63,878 bases of DNA. Origin: Candidatus Hydrogenedentota bacterium (GTDB lineage: Bacteria; Hydrogenedentota; Hydrogenedentia; Hydrogenedentales; SLHB01). Below, in pieces: positions 50,235 through 59,509 of the stretch (position 1 is the first letter of the stretch; each line of letters begins with the position of its first letter). Made by a program: the position numbers and the translations under genes. The stretch covers positions 1-63,878 of the forward strand of contig JACRLJ010000077.1 in assembly GCA_016215105.1 (NCBI GenBank), read 5' to 3'. The notes below the pieces were generated by a model. That model saw only the letters and a program-made list of their open reading frames with translations. It was not told where the DNA came from and ran no database searches.

Positions 50235-50984
50235 TTCGCTCGACTTTCTTTTCCATAGCTGGCCCGCGTCCCATAATACATCGGGCGAATTGGCGAACAA
50301 AATCCGGCTGGTTTACCCGTGATGTTTCCAGCGCCGGCTCTGAAGACTATTCGCCAGCGCCGATCTAGGAGGTCCCTCGATGGAACAGGCGGCCATTTTA
50401 TTGCGGATCGTACTCGGGTGTCCCAATGAGCGAAATGGCCTCGCCGAAGCGCACCGTCCCCGCGCGTATCACGTTCTCGGGGCGCCCGAGGGCGTCAGGA
50501 GGATGTTTCGCATGGAATCTGGAAGCGCATTTGCGAAGTACACCATTCCGGGTAATTGACTGACAGTGTTCAACACAGGTTTCGACTGTAAATCGCGCCA
50601 CGGTGTTTGTGCGAGGCGCAGAAGGCCGTCCCCTCTTGGGGCTTCTGTGACCGCAGTCTTGAGAATATGGTGGCGTCAACCCGATCCGGGAGGGTGTCCG
50701 ATTGGGATATGCTTGGCTGGCTTATACCCCAAATTCGACTTGAAACCGGCTCATACCCCAATTCCGCCATAAGGGTGTTTATTGACTAGCTTCGTAAATT
50801 ATTATGTCGCAATATGTTGCGGCGTATTCGCGGGGTGGCATGGTAGATGCTTCCCTGTTACCCCAGAATGGCGCCCGTAACCTAGGTGGATAGAGTCGCG
50901 CCTGCTAAATATGTGGAATCGACGGTTCTGGCGCTTGGGATTCTCAAGTAACGCGCCTGGAAACGCTACGGAAAGGCTTGACGA
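50235..50984. other. Intergenic region with a small cluster of repeated half-sites
   Basis: No gene is supported in this 750-base stretch. GGCTTATACCCCAAATTCG (50719-50736) and GGCTCATACCCCAATTCCG (50748-50766) are near-identical direct repeats 29 bases apart, and GATTGGGATAT just upstream is roughly the inverse of ATACCCCAA. The arrangement could be an operator for the gene at 50985. Confidence 0.4.
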
Positions 50985-51308
50985 ATGAAGAAGATTGTCG
51001 TGACCGGTATAGCTGTGGCGGTGGCGCTGGGACTGTTCGGATCGACGGTATCGGCCGCAGCGGCAGAAACAGGGCCGAGAAAGCACCAGGCGTCGAAGTC
51101 TGCGTCTACCTCAAAGAGTTCGGCGGCGGACAAGACGACAACCAAATCAAAACATAAGAAACATCACAAGAAGAAACACGCCAAGAAGCATAAGGCCGCG
51201 AAGTCGTCGAAGAAGAGCGCACCTGCCCAGGCGACGGTGAAGGACGACAAGAATAACGCCAAACCGGCGGCGGCAGATACAAAGTCCGCCACTCCGGCTG
51301 CGAAGTAG
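50985..51308 (+). CDS. Small secreted Lys/His-rich protein
   Basis: The 107-residue product has a clear signal peptide (MKKIVVTGIAVAVALGLFGS, cleavage after SAAAA) and a mature part made almost entirely of Lys, His, Ala, Ser and Thr, with a dense basic core (KHKKHHKKKHAKKHKAAK). It is disordered and strongly cationic, similar in composition to acid-shock (Asr-like) proteins, though no specific homology is claimed. The ATG has AAAGG upstream. Low-complexity composition makes annotation by similarity unreliable. Confidence 0.7.
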   Translation: MKKIVVTGIAVAVALGLFGSTVSAAAAETGPRKHQASKSASTSKSSAADKTTTKSKHKKHHKKKHAKKHKAAKSSKKSAPAQATVKDDKNNAKPAAADTKSATPAAK

Positions 51309-51357
51309 TACGCGGAAAAGGTATAGCGGCGCTAGTGGCAGTCTCAATCCCGCGCTA

Positions 51358-51400
51358 GGAATCCGGCCAGAAAGCCAATTTTTTGACCGGGCCTCTAGAC
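51358..51400 (+). repeat. Dispersed intergenic repeat, second copy
   Basis: AGGAATCCGGCCAGAAAGCC, then AATTTTTTGACCGGGCCTCTAG, matches 19546-19581 and the nearby tail at 19651-19670. The GGCC...GGCC arms with an internal T-run could also serve as a terminator for the gene before it. Confidence 0.5.
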
Positions 51401-51610
51401 CAATACTTCGTGATTGTGTATACTTGGAGATTCTGACAAAACACACGCCGGGACGATTTTGGGGGGCTTGCCCTCGACCGCCGGTTTCTTCGCGTAACCT
51501 TTTATTAGGCGCTCTAAGCTATTTGTGAATGAAAGGCGGTTTGTGATGCCGCCATTCAGTATAGTTCCAGAGGGAACGGGTCTAAGTTAGAAACAAGAAG
51601 GAGAGTTTCA

Positions 51611-51985
51611 ATGAAGAAGTTTATGGTTCTTGCGACAGTACTTGCGTTTGCGCTGACGATCAGTGGTTTGGCGTTTGCCGCCGATGCCGCTCCGGCCGCT
51701 CCGGCCGCTCCGGCGAAGCCCGCTGATAAAGCCGCGGACAAGCCCGCCGACAAGCCTGCGAAGGCTGCCGATGTGACGCTTGAGGGTAAGGTTACGAAGG
51801 ATGGTGACAAGTTGGTCATCACGTTGGACAAAGACGGCAACGACCTGAAGAAGGGTGACAAAGTCACTGTTAAGGGCGGCGGCAAAGAAGGCGACACGAA
51901 GGTCACCGGCCAGCTTGACGTTGCGAAGAAAGAGATCACCGTGAAGGCCGATGCGAAGAAAGAGCTCAAGAAGAAGGACCGGTAG
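51611..51985 (+). CDS. Small secreted Ala/Pro/Lys-rich protein
   Basis: The 124-residue protein has a signal peptide (MKKFMVLATVLAFALTISGL, cleavage at AFA-AD). A repeat-like linker (APAAPAAPAKPADKAADKPA) precedes a domain of about 70 residues with alternating strands (VTLEGKVTKDGDKLVITLD, KVTVKGGG, TKVTGQLDVAKKEITVKA) resembling a small OB-type or beta-barrel fold. The ATG follows AAGGAGAG. A strong terminator lies 70 bases downstream, so it is a single-gene unit. The function is unknown. Confidence 0.78.
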   Translation: MKKFMVLATVLAFALTISGLAFAADAAPAAPAAPAKPADKAADKPADKPAKAADVTLEGKVTKDGDKLVITLDKDGNDLKKGDKVTVKGGGKEGDTKVTGQLDVAKKEITVKADAKKELKKKDR

Positions 51986-52053
51986 TAATTGAAGGCGTCA
52001 CAGCTTTCAGCGCTTTCTCTGATGACTCTCTAGCGAGTTACAGATAGTTACAA

Positions 52054-52099
52054 CGCGGGCTTCGAGACCGGAAACGGTTTCGAGGCCCGCGATTTTTTT
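52054..52099 (+). terminator. Intrinsic terminator after the small secreted protein gene
   Basis: CGCGGGCTTCGAGACCG and CGGTTTCGAGGCCCGCG form a 17-bp stem (two imperfect pairs) with a GAAA tetraloop, followed by ATTTTTTT. Confidence 0.92.
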
Positions 52100-52128
52100 G
52101 AGGGTATTGGTCGCCGCCGCGAGCGCGG

Positions 52129-52848
52129 CTATTCGTCTCCGAGGTACGCTTCTCGGACGCGCGGGTTCGCCAGGAGCCGCGACGCATCGTCCTCCAAGAC
52201 GATTTGGCCGATCTCGATCACGTATCCGCGCTGCGCGGTCTGCAGCGCCAGATGCGCGTTCTGCTCGACAAGTAATATGGTCATACCCTCCTTGTTCAGC
52301 TCTCGAATTCGTTCGAAGATTCGGGCGGTCAGTATGGGGGCCACGCCCATCGAGGGTTCGTCCATCAACAGCAGTTTGGGACGGCTCATGAGCGCCCGCC
52401 CGATGGCCAGCATTTGTTGCTCGCCGCCCGATAGTGTTCCGCCTGCTTGGGATTGGCGTTCGCGTAGAATTGGAAAGAGGTGAAACACCTTGTCGAAATC
52501 GGCGCGGATGCCCGGCTTGTCCCGGCGCAAGTAGGCGCCAAGTTCGAGGTTTTCCAGAACGGTCAAACGCGGAAAGATCCGGCGCCCTTCGGGCACTTGC
52601 GCCAGACCGCGGCCCACCAGGGCATGGGCGGGAAGATCCGTAATGTCCTCGCCATCAAAGCGGATTCGCCCCTGGCTCGAACGAAGCATACCCGAGATGC
52701 ACATCAGCGTCGAAGTCTTGCCCGCGCCGTTGGCGCCGATCACGGTGACAATTTCGCCCCTGCGCACCGTGAGAGAGACGCCGCGTACCGCCTCGATAGG
52801 GCCATATCCAACGTGGATGTCTTCGACCGATAGAAGAGTTTCCGTCAT
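52129..52848 (-). CDS. livF: Branched-chain amino acid ABC transporter ATPase LivF
   Basis: The 239-residue ATPase has Walker A GANGAGKTS, Q-loop LAQVPEGRRIFP, the LivF-type signature LSGGEQQMLAIGRAL, Walker B LLLMDEPSMGVAP and H-loop region ILLVEQNAHLAL. The VPEGRRIFPRLTV block is diagnostic for LivF. It is the last gene of the livKHMGF operon and overlaps livG by 4 bases. Confidence 0.96.
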   Translation of the reverse strand: MTETLLSVEDIHVGYGPIEAVRGVSLTVRRGEIVTVIGANGAGKTSTLMCISGMLRSSQGRIRFDGEDITDLPAHALVGRGLAQVPEGRRIFPRLTVLENLELGAYLRRDKPGIRADFDKVFHLFPILRERQSQAGGTLSGGEQQMLAIGRALMSRPKLLLMDEPSMGVAPILTARIFERIRELNKEGMTILLVEQNAHLALQTAQRGYVIEIGQIVLEDDASRLLANPRVREAYLGDE

Positions 52849-53876
52849 ACGTCGGATGTTCCAAGGTAGGCGGTCTTGACTCGAGCGTCGGCTTTGATCG
52901 CATCGGGGACTCCTTCCGCGATCTTGTTCCCGTAGTCGAGAACGACAATGCGGTCCGAAACGCCCATGACCACATTCATGTGATGCTCGATCAGGAGAAC
53001 CGAAATCCCGGTGTCTCGAATCTTGCGAATCAGTTCCATAAGTTCGGAGGATTCGGATGGGTTCATTCCCGCCGCCGGCTCATCCAGCAAGAGGAGCTTA
53101 GGCTGGCTGGCGAGCGCCCGGGCAATCTCGAGCCGGCGCTGGTGGCCGTACGACAGGCCCGCCGCAATCGCGTGCGCCTCCCCCTCCAGCTCGACAAAGC
53201 GAAGGATTTCCATGGCCTTGGAGATCGATTCCCGGTGTTCCTTCCAGTAGTGCGGGAGGCGCAGGAGCGCGTGCCAGAATCGCGTCGTCAAGCCGGTTTC
53301 CATCCCTACCAGAACATTTTCCAGAACCGTCATCTGCTGGAATAGCCTGATGTTTTGGAAGGTTCTTGCCACGTGCGCCCGGGCGATTACCTCCGGGCTG
53401 CGGCGCGCCCGCTGCCAAACCGAATACGCGCCCGCCGCGCCGAGCAGCGCCCCAAGAAGTAACGGTCCGAAGGTATCAGATGCCGGCTGCTCCCCGAGGT
53501 ACTTCATGCCGGAACTGGCGATCTTCTTCCAGGGAAACGGCTGCTGGTAGATGTAGTTTGCGGTGATCGTGGCCTCCCAGAGGCCTTGAACGTTGTGGGC
53601 CACGAGCAGTCCTAGCGCGGTGCAGAGTCCGACAAGGACAAATCCCACCAGCGTTCTTATCGCGAATGGCCGCCGCGCAAGCCGTTCCTCGATCAGAATC
53701 CTTCCGTCGCTGGGGTCGTAGACGCCGGTGATAGCATTGAACACCGTGGTCTTGCCGGCCCCATTCGGGCCGATGATCGAGAGGATCTGTTTGGCGTCCA
53801 CGTGAAAATCGAGCGCGTTGACTGCGGTTAGACCGCCGAAACGAAGAGTCAGGTTTTCTACGCGAAGCAGGCTCAT
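52845..53876 (-). CDS. livG: LivG-type ABC ATPase with an inserted predicted transmembrane hairpin
   Basis: LivG is the second ATPase of the high-affinity branched-chain amino acid importer. The 343-residue chain has Walker A GPNGAGKTT (36-44), Q-loop ARTFQNIRLF (170-179), signature LSYGHQRRLEIARAL, Walker B LLLLDEPAAGMNP and LLIEHHMNVVM. Typical LivG has about 255 residues. The excess is an insertion of about 90 residues (about 70-165) between the GVYDPSDGRI strand and the Q-loop. It holds two predicted membrane helices (IRTLVGFVLVGLCTALGLL and FGPLLLGALLGAAGAYSVW) separated by a 40-residue aromatic segment. All catalytic motifs are intact. Confidence 0.9.
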   Translation of the reverse strand: MSLLRVENLTLRFGGLTAVNALDFHVDAKQILSIIGPNGAGKTTVFNAITGVYDPSDGRILIEERLARRPFAIRTLVGFVLVGLCTALGLLVAHNVQGLWEATITANYIYQQPFPWKKIASSGMKYLGEQPASDTFGPLLLGALLGAAGAYSVWQRARRSPEVIARAHVARTFQNIRLFQQMTVLENVLVGMETGLTTRFWHALLRLPHYWKEHRESISKAMEILRFVELEGEAHAIAAGLSYGHQRRLEIARALASQPKLLLLDEPAAGMNPSESSELMELIRKIRDTGISVLLIEHHMNVVMGVSDRIVVLDYGNKIAEGVPDAIKADARVKTAYLGTSDV

Positions 53877-54961
53877 TTCGCGGCCGCCTTCTTCGCGCGC
53901 GCCATGCTTTCCCGGTGCATCAGGTGCAACTCAGCTTTTACACGCCGCGATGGCAGCAGTCCTTCGGGCCGAAACCGCATGGTTAGGATCAGCGCAAATC
54001 CGAAAATCATGTATTTCCAGTTGTTCGGATTGGAGAGCACGTTACCGCTGCTGATCATCCCTTTCTGGGTGAGGAAACTGGAGACTTTCACGAGCACGAT
54101 CGAATTAAAGCCGATCATGACAAACGCCCCGAGCAATACCCCGCTGACGTTGCCCATTCCGCCGACGATAACGATGCAGAGGGCAATCGTGGATATCTGG
54201 AAATCGTAGTTGCCCGGTTCGCCGCTCGACCCGAGGTAACAGGCCCATAGCGCGCCGGACAGGCTGCACAGTGAAGCGCCCATGGCGAACGCTAGGAGTT
54301 TGGCCGCCATCGGGTTAACACCGGCGCACGTGGCCGCCAGTTCGTCTTCGCGAATCGCAATCCAGGCCCGGCCAATTCGCGAATGTTCGAGATTACGGTT
54401 CAAGAGAACCATGACACACAAGATACCCAGGAAGAGGTAGTACCACGGCAAGTGCTGGTCCGGGCGGAAGGTGTAGCTGAATAACACCGGATTGGGTAGC
54501 GGATTAATTCCCTGTATGCCTTTGGTGATGGATTCAAGGTTCTTGAGACTGTCCTGAACCATTTCACCAAACCCCAAGGTGACAATCGCCAGGTAGTCGC
54601 CGCGCAGGCGGAGCGTGGGCAAGCCGAGCACGGCCCCGGCGCACGCCCCGATCACGAGTGTCAGCGCCAGCGCCGGCCAGAATCCAATCTGAAAAGGATA
54701 GATGTCACACGTAAGGATGGCGTACGAATAGGCCCCGATCGCCATAAAGGCCGCGACGCCAAGATTGAGCAGTCCGGTATAGCCGGTAACGATGTTCAGC
54801 CCCAGTCCGAGAACCGCAAATATAAAAATGGGGCGCATGAGATCCGTGAACTGGTATTCGCGCGGAATAACGAGATCGAGCAACGGTAAGAGGAGCGCGA
54901 AGGCCAAGAGTATCCAGTGTGTCTTCGTGTAGAGGATACGCGCGTACCGTACTCCCGCCAT
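53873..54961 (-). CDS. livM: Branched-chain amino acid ABC transporter permease LivM
   Basis: The 362-residue permease has about nine to ten hydrophobic helices and the LivM landmarks LGLGLNIVTGYTGLLNLGVAAFMAIGAYSYA, here read as adjoining short segments, and RLRGDYLAIVTLGFGEM, the coupling loop AIREDELAATCAGVNPMAAKLLAFA and GGMGNVSGVLLGA. The ATG at 54961 overlaps the livH stop by one base (TGATG). A longer upstream frame is ignored. It ends overlapping livG by 4 bases. Confidence 0.95.
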   Translation of the reverse strand: MAGVRYARILYTKTHWILLAFALLLPLLDLVIPREYQFTDLMRPIFIFAVLGLGLNIVTGYTGLLNLGVAAFMAIGAYSYAILTCDIYPFQIGFWPALALTLVIGACAGAVLGLPTLRLRGDYLAIVTLGFGEMVQDSLKNLESITKGIQGINPLPNPVLFSYTFRPDQHLPWYYLFLGILCVMVLLNRNLEHSRIGRAWIAIREDELAATCAGVNPMAAKLLAFAMGASLCSLSGALWACYLGSSGEPGNYDFQISTIALCIVIVGGMGNVSGVLLGAFVMIGFNSIVLVKVSSFLTQKGMISSGNVLSNPNNWKYMIFGFALILTMRFRPEGLLPSRRVKAELHLMHRESMARAKKAAAK

Positions 54962-55920
54962 CACACTTTCTCCCGAACCGCGGCGCCGAGCAGGCCCGAA
55001 GGCCGGAATATCAACACCAGGATCAAGATAGAGAACACGACGGCGTTGGTCCACTCCGTCGCAATATACTGATCGCTCATGGCCCGCACAACGCCAATCA
55101 CTATCCCTCCGAGCACCGCGCCCGGCAGATTGCCGATTCCGCCCAGCACCGCCGCGGTGAAGGCGTCCATCCCCGCGCGGTAGCCCATCTGGAAGTAGAT
55201 CGTGTTGTTATAGATGGCGTATACGACGCTCGCAACGCCCCCGAGCGCGCCGCCGAGTACAAACGTTGCGCCGATGACGCGATCTACGTCGATTCCCATG
55301 AGGCGGGCGGCGGTGGCGTTCTGCGCGACGGCGCGCATGGACTTTCCGAGCCGCGTGTACTTGACCACAACGGTCAATCCAATCATGAGCGGTATGGTCA
55401 TACCCATTACCAGGAGATCTTTCGCCGTGAATTGGATGACACTATCGCCCAGCAGATTCCGGTTCGACACCAGCGCAGGAAAGTCCTTGGGCGCCGCCGC
55501 CGCCCCCCCCATATTGAACACCTGCATCGGCGCTCCGCCCCAAAACAAGCCGAGATTGAGGAAAACGAAGGAAACTCCAATCGCGGACACCAGCGGTGCG
55601 AGCCGCGGAGCGTCGCGGAGGGGACGGTACGCGAAGCGGTCCACTCCCCAATTCAGCGCGCCGCAGAACACCGGCGCTGCGATGAACAGGGGAAAGATCC
55701 CCCAGGACACCAGCGAATCGACGCCGACTTGGTCCAAGCCCAAAGCCCCGATAATGGTCAGCGCCAAGAACGATCCCAGCATGAACAGATCGCCGTGAGC
55801 GAAGTTGATAAGCTCGACTATCCCGTAGACCATCGTGTACCCGAGCGCAATCAACGCGATGATCATGCCGCAGGATAGTCCCGTGATGAGTTGCTGGAAG
55901 AAGACCTGTAAGTCGGTCAT
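54961..55920 (-). CDS. livH: Branched-chain amino acid ABC transporter permease LivH
   Basis: The 319-residue permease shows GLSCGMIIALIALGYTMVYG, LINFAHGDLFMLGSF, RPLRDAPRLAPLVSAIGVSF as family blocks, the coupling loop RAVAQNATAARLMGIDVDRV and FTAAVLGGIGNLPGAVLGG. The chain is slightly longer than usual, with an Ala/Gly-rich periplasmic loop (NMGGAAAAPKDFPALVSNRN). It lies about 77 bases after the binding-protein gene. Confidence 0.95.
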   Translation of the reverse strand: MTDLQVFFQQLITGLSCGMIIALIALGYTMVYGIVELINFAHGDLFMLGSFLALTIIGALGLDQVGVDSLVSWGIFPLFIAAPVFCGALNWGVDRFAYRPLRDAPRLAPLVSAIGVSFVFLNLGLFWGGAPMQVFNMGGAAAAPKDFPALVSNRNLLGDSVIQFTAKDLLVMGMTIPLMIGLTVVVKYTRLGKSMRAVAQNATAARLMGIDVDRVIGATFVLGGALGGVASVVYAIYNNTIYFQMGYRAGMDAFTAAVLGGIGNLPGAVLGGIVIGVVRAMSDQYIATEWTNAVVFSILILVLIFRPSGLLGAAVREKV

Positions 55921-55997
55921 GTGCGGATGGCCATTCCTGTCCCTGCTACGGCGCCGTACACGATGTCCAGGCGCCGGGACTGATACTCATGCGATGT

Positions 55998-57203
55998 TTA
56001 TTCTCCCAACACTTTCACAAAAGCGTATTCGCCGTTCTTCACGGTGTTGCCACTCATGGTCTTGAGCGTGGTATCGCCGTTGGCGTCGAATGACCACTTA
56101 CCCAGGGCGCCTTCAAAATCTTTCGTGGCCGCGGCCGCCGCGACGATTGCGCCCCGGTCCTTCTTCCCCGCGCGAGCGATGGAATCCAGCACGACTTTGG
56201 CGGCTTCATAGCCGTACGCCGCATAGCCTTCCGGCTCGCTGTTGTACTTCTTCTTGTAGTTCTCGTAAAACTCCTTGCCTTTGCCGGTCAGGCGATCTGG
56301 TGGAACGCCGCCGAAGGTGATAAATGCGCTGCCTTCGACATTTTCCGCGCCGGCCGCCTGAATGAACGCCTTTTCATAGCACCCGTCCGGCACCATGTAT
56401 TTTACGTTCAGTCCGGCGGACCTCAAATCCTTGGCAATCTGGCCGGCGTTGGTTTGGGTCGTGCCGCCAAAATACACCAAGTCGGGATTCTTTTGACGTA
56501 TCTTGGTGACCAGCGACTTGTAATTGGATGCCTTGGGCTCGATCCCTTCGAAGCCGGTGATTTCCAATCCAAGAGCCGGGGCCGATTTCTGGAACATGGT
56601 CGCGACGCCCTTGCCGTAGAGCTCTCGGTCGTGGAGAATAAACACCTTCTTGCAGTTCATCTCCGCGGCCCACTTTGCCGCCACCAAACCCTGGATATCG
56701 TCCGCGGGCACCACGCGAAAGTAGGTGATGTTGCCCGAGGGGCGATACGTCATCGGTTCATTGGCCTCGCCGATACCCGGCTTCGTCAGCCCGGGCCACG
56801 TATTGGCGGGACTAACCATTAGCACGCCCGCTTGATTGAGCTTGGGCATCGCGATCTTGGCCGCGCCGGAATTGTACGTGCCAATATAAGCCATTACATC
56901 CGGATCGGCGATTGCCCTGTCTGCGTTGGCGGCCTCAACTGCGGGGTCCCACTGGCCCCGTTCAGGTGAGGCGTCATCCCATGGTTCGTATCTGACGGTA
57001 AACGGGCCGGCCTTGCCGCCAACTTCGTCAATCGCCATGCGGATACCGTTGACCATGGTCGAGGTCTGAGCGTTCGCGCTGCCGGTTTGAGGCAGGCTGG
57101 ACACGATCTTAATCGTGTTTGGGTCCTGGGCGTAAGCCACGCCCAACGCTCCCAAAAGGCACGCCGCGATCATGCAGACGCACCGAGATGTCAATCCAAT
57201 CAT
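55998..57203 (-). CDS. livK: Branched-chain amino acid-type periplasmic binding protein
   Basis: The ATG at 57203 (AGGTGG upstream) gives 401 residues with a signal peptide ([19 protein letters not shown]) and a type I periplasmic binding fold: [82 protein letters not shown] and [15 protein letters not shown]. It binds leucine/isoleucine/valine or related ligands for LivHMGF. As first gene of the operon it shares a 205-base divergent region with the YyaL-type gene. Confidence 0.93.
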   Translation of the reverse strand: MIGLTSRCVCMIAACLLGALGVAYAQDPNTIKIVSSLPQTGSANAQTSTMVNGIRMAIDEVGGKAGPFTVRYEPWDDASPERGQWDPAVEAANADRAIADPDVMAYIGTYNSGAAKIAMPKLNQAGVLMVSPANTWPGLTKPGIGEANEPMTYRPSGNITYFRVVPADDIQGLVAAKWAAEMNCKKVFILHDRELYGKGVATMFQKSAPALGLEITGFEGIEPKASNYKSLVTKIRQKNPDLVYFGGTTQTNAGQIAKDLRSAGLNVKYMVPDGCYEKAFIQAAGAENVEGSAFITFGGVPPDRLTGKGKEFYENYKKKYNSEPEGYAAYGYEAAKVVLDSIARAGKKDRGAIVAAAAATKDFEGALGKWSFDANGDTTLKTMSGNTVKNGEYAFVKVLGE

Positions 57204-57408
57204 CTTTCCACCTTTCGCGCAGTTGCGCCAGCCTGCCTGGCGCGTCACCCAAGGGATTGCCTTCTCAAGATCGGCCTCGCGGCTCGCTTCCCAAGTGTAC
57301 GGACCCTTCCGTCAGGGAACAAGGCCGGAATGCTTGCCCTTCATAATCTGTTTCCGCATTGTATTTGCTGACCTAAGCAACGGCAGGCCGCGAATACATA
57401 CTATAACG

Positions 57409-59509
57409 ATGAGTAGACAATCATCAGCGTCCGGAAGACGCAATATTCACCAATCTGTCGCCAAATATCTGATGGTCCTTGCGCCGATGGTCTTAGCGCC
57501 GAACACAAACGCGGAGTTGACCCATCCGGCAAGTTACGATAACACTGCACACGAGGAGAGCGCAAACGTGACTCCGCCTACCCCAAAATCGCCCGCTCAC
57601 GCCCACCGGCTAATCCACGAGACAAGCCCCTATTTGCTTCAGCACGCGCATAATCCGGTGGATTGGTTTCCCTGGTGCGACGAAGCATTCGCCAAGGCGA
57701 AGCGCGAGGACAAACCGGTATTCCTATCCATAGGTTATTCCGCGTGCCACTGGTGTCACGTGATGGAGCGCGAGTCCTTCGAGGATGAGATGGTTGCGGC
57801 GTTCCTGAACGAACATTTTGTGAGCATCAAGGTGGACCGCGAGGAACGGCCCGACCTGGACGCTCTCTACATGAAGATATGCCAGGCCATGACCGGCAGC
57901 GGAGAGTGTCACGGGACGCACCGGCGCGCGCGCCGCGCTCACGGCAGACCTGCTCAAACGCGCAGCGGCTGACCTGAAGTCTTCTTTCGATAAAGACTGC
58001 GGTGGATTCGGCGGCGCCCCCAAGTTCCCTTCCGGGCCGAGTATCTCCTTATTACTGCGGCAGCACTTGGTCAGTGGCGATAGTGACCTGCTGCGCATGG
58101 CGCTGTTTACGCTCGACAAGATGGCGTACGGCGGAATGTACGATCAGTTGGGCGGCGGTTTTCACCGCTATTCCGTGGACGAGGAATGGCTCGTCCCGCA
58201 TTTTGAGAAGATGCTGTATGACAATGCCCAGTTGGCCCAAGCGTACCTCGACGCCTACCAGCTTACGCGCAATCCGCTCTACCGGCGCGTCGCCACGGAA
58301 ACGCTCGACTACGTTCTGAGCGACATGACTGATGAACGTGGCGGTTTCTATTCCGCCGAGGACGCGGACAGCGAAGGCGAAGAGGGTAAGTTTTACATCT
58401 GGACACGCGACGAAATTCTGTCCGTACTAGGTCCGGACGACGGATCCCTGTTTTGCTTGTACTACAGCGTCCAAGCGGGCGGGAACTTCTCTTCGCATGA
58501 AACCTACCATCGCGGTATGAACATTCTGCATATGCCGCACACGGCCGCGGAAGTCGCAACGGCTGCGAATTTGGATACCAGAACGATTGAGGAAAGGATC
58601 GCGGCGTGCCGCGACAAGCTGATGCCCATTCGCGCCAAACGCGTTCGTCCAAACCGGGATGACAAAGTGCTGGCGTCGTGGAACGGGCTGATGATTAGCG
58701 CGCTGGCGCGCGGATACCAAGTCCTGGGAGCCCCCCGTTATCGCGCCGCCGCGGAGAAGGCGGCGGGATTCATTCTTCGAGACATGACAAAGGACAATGA
58801 TCTCCTCCGCTCCTACCGCAATGGCGTGAGCCGGATTCCTGGTTTTCTGGACGATTACGCCTTTGTGACCTTCGGGCTGCTAGACCTCTATGAAGCGACC
58901 TTCGACGTACACTGGCTGAACGAGGCCGACGCACTGGCCACAACAATGATTCGACTATTTTGGGATGCCGGCGGCGGGGGCTTCTTCTTTACGCCTGACT
59001 CGAACGGAGGACTTATTGCGCGAAGCCGTCCTACCTACGACGGCGCCGAACCGTCCGGCAACTCGGTGGCGGCGTTTGCGCTATTGCGCCTTGCGAAACT
59101 CCTGGACAATGCGGACTATCAAAGCAAAGCGGTCCATATCCTGGAAATCAACCGGGACAATATCGAGAGCGCGCCGCGCGCGTTCCTGGTGATGCTGTGC
59201 GCGGCGGATTTTCTGCTACACTCTCCCAAAGAAATTGCCATCGTGGGTCACCGGAATGCCGATGATACAACGGCGTTGTTGCGGGCTGTCCAGGAGCACT
59301 ATATTCCGAACAAGGTGTTGGTGTTTGCCGACCAGGGTGATCCGAACTTGGCCAGCCTCGAATCCCGGATTCCGTTGTTGGCGTCTAAACACGTGATCGA
59401 TGGAAAAGCGGCTGCGTACGTCTGCAAAGATTTTGCGTGCAAGGCGCCGGTGACAACTCCGGACGCCTTGCTGGCCGCATTGGAAATAGATAAAAAGGGA
59501 AGGCCGTGA
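57409..59509 (+). pseudogene. YyaL-type thioredoxin-domain/glycoside-hydrolase-like protein with an internal deletion and frameshift
   Basis: The 5' frame has a possible signal sequence and then the DUF255 thioredoxin-like domain: [40 protein letters not shown] and [19 protein letters not shown]. After AMTGSGE at about 57906 the frame changes. The other phase continues with [78 protein letters not shown] and GAEPSGNSVAAFALLRLA to 59509. About 60 codons, covering the usual GGWP...F.GGTYFP block, are missing. The intact family is a (alpha/alpha)6 protein of unclear function. It overlaps the dsbD-like gene by 4 bases (GTGA). Confidence 0.85.
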
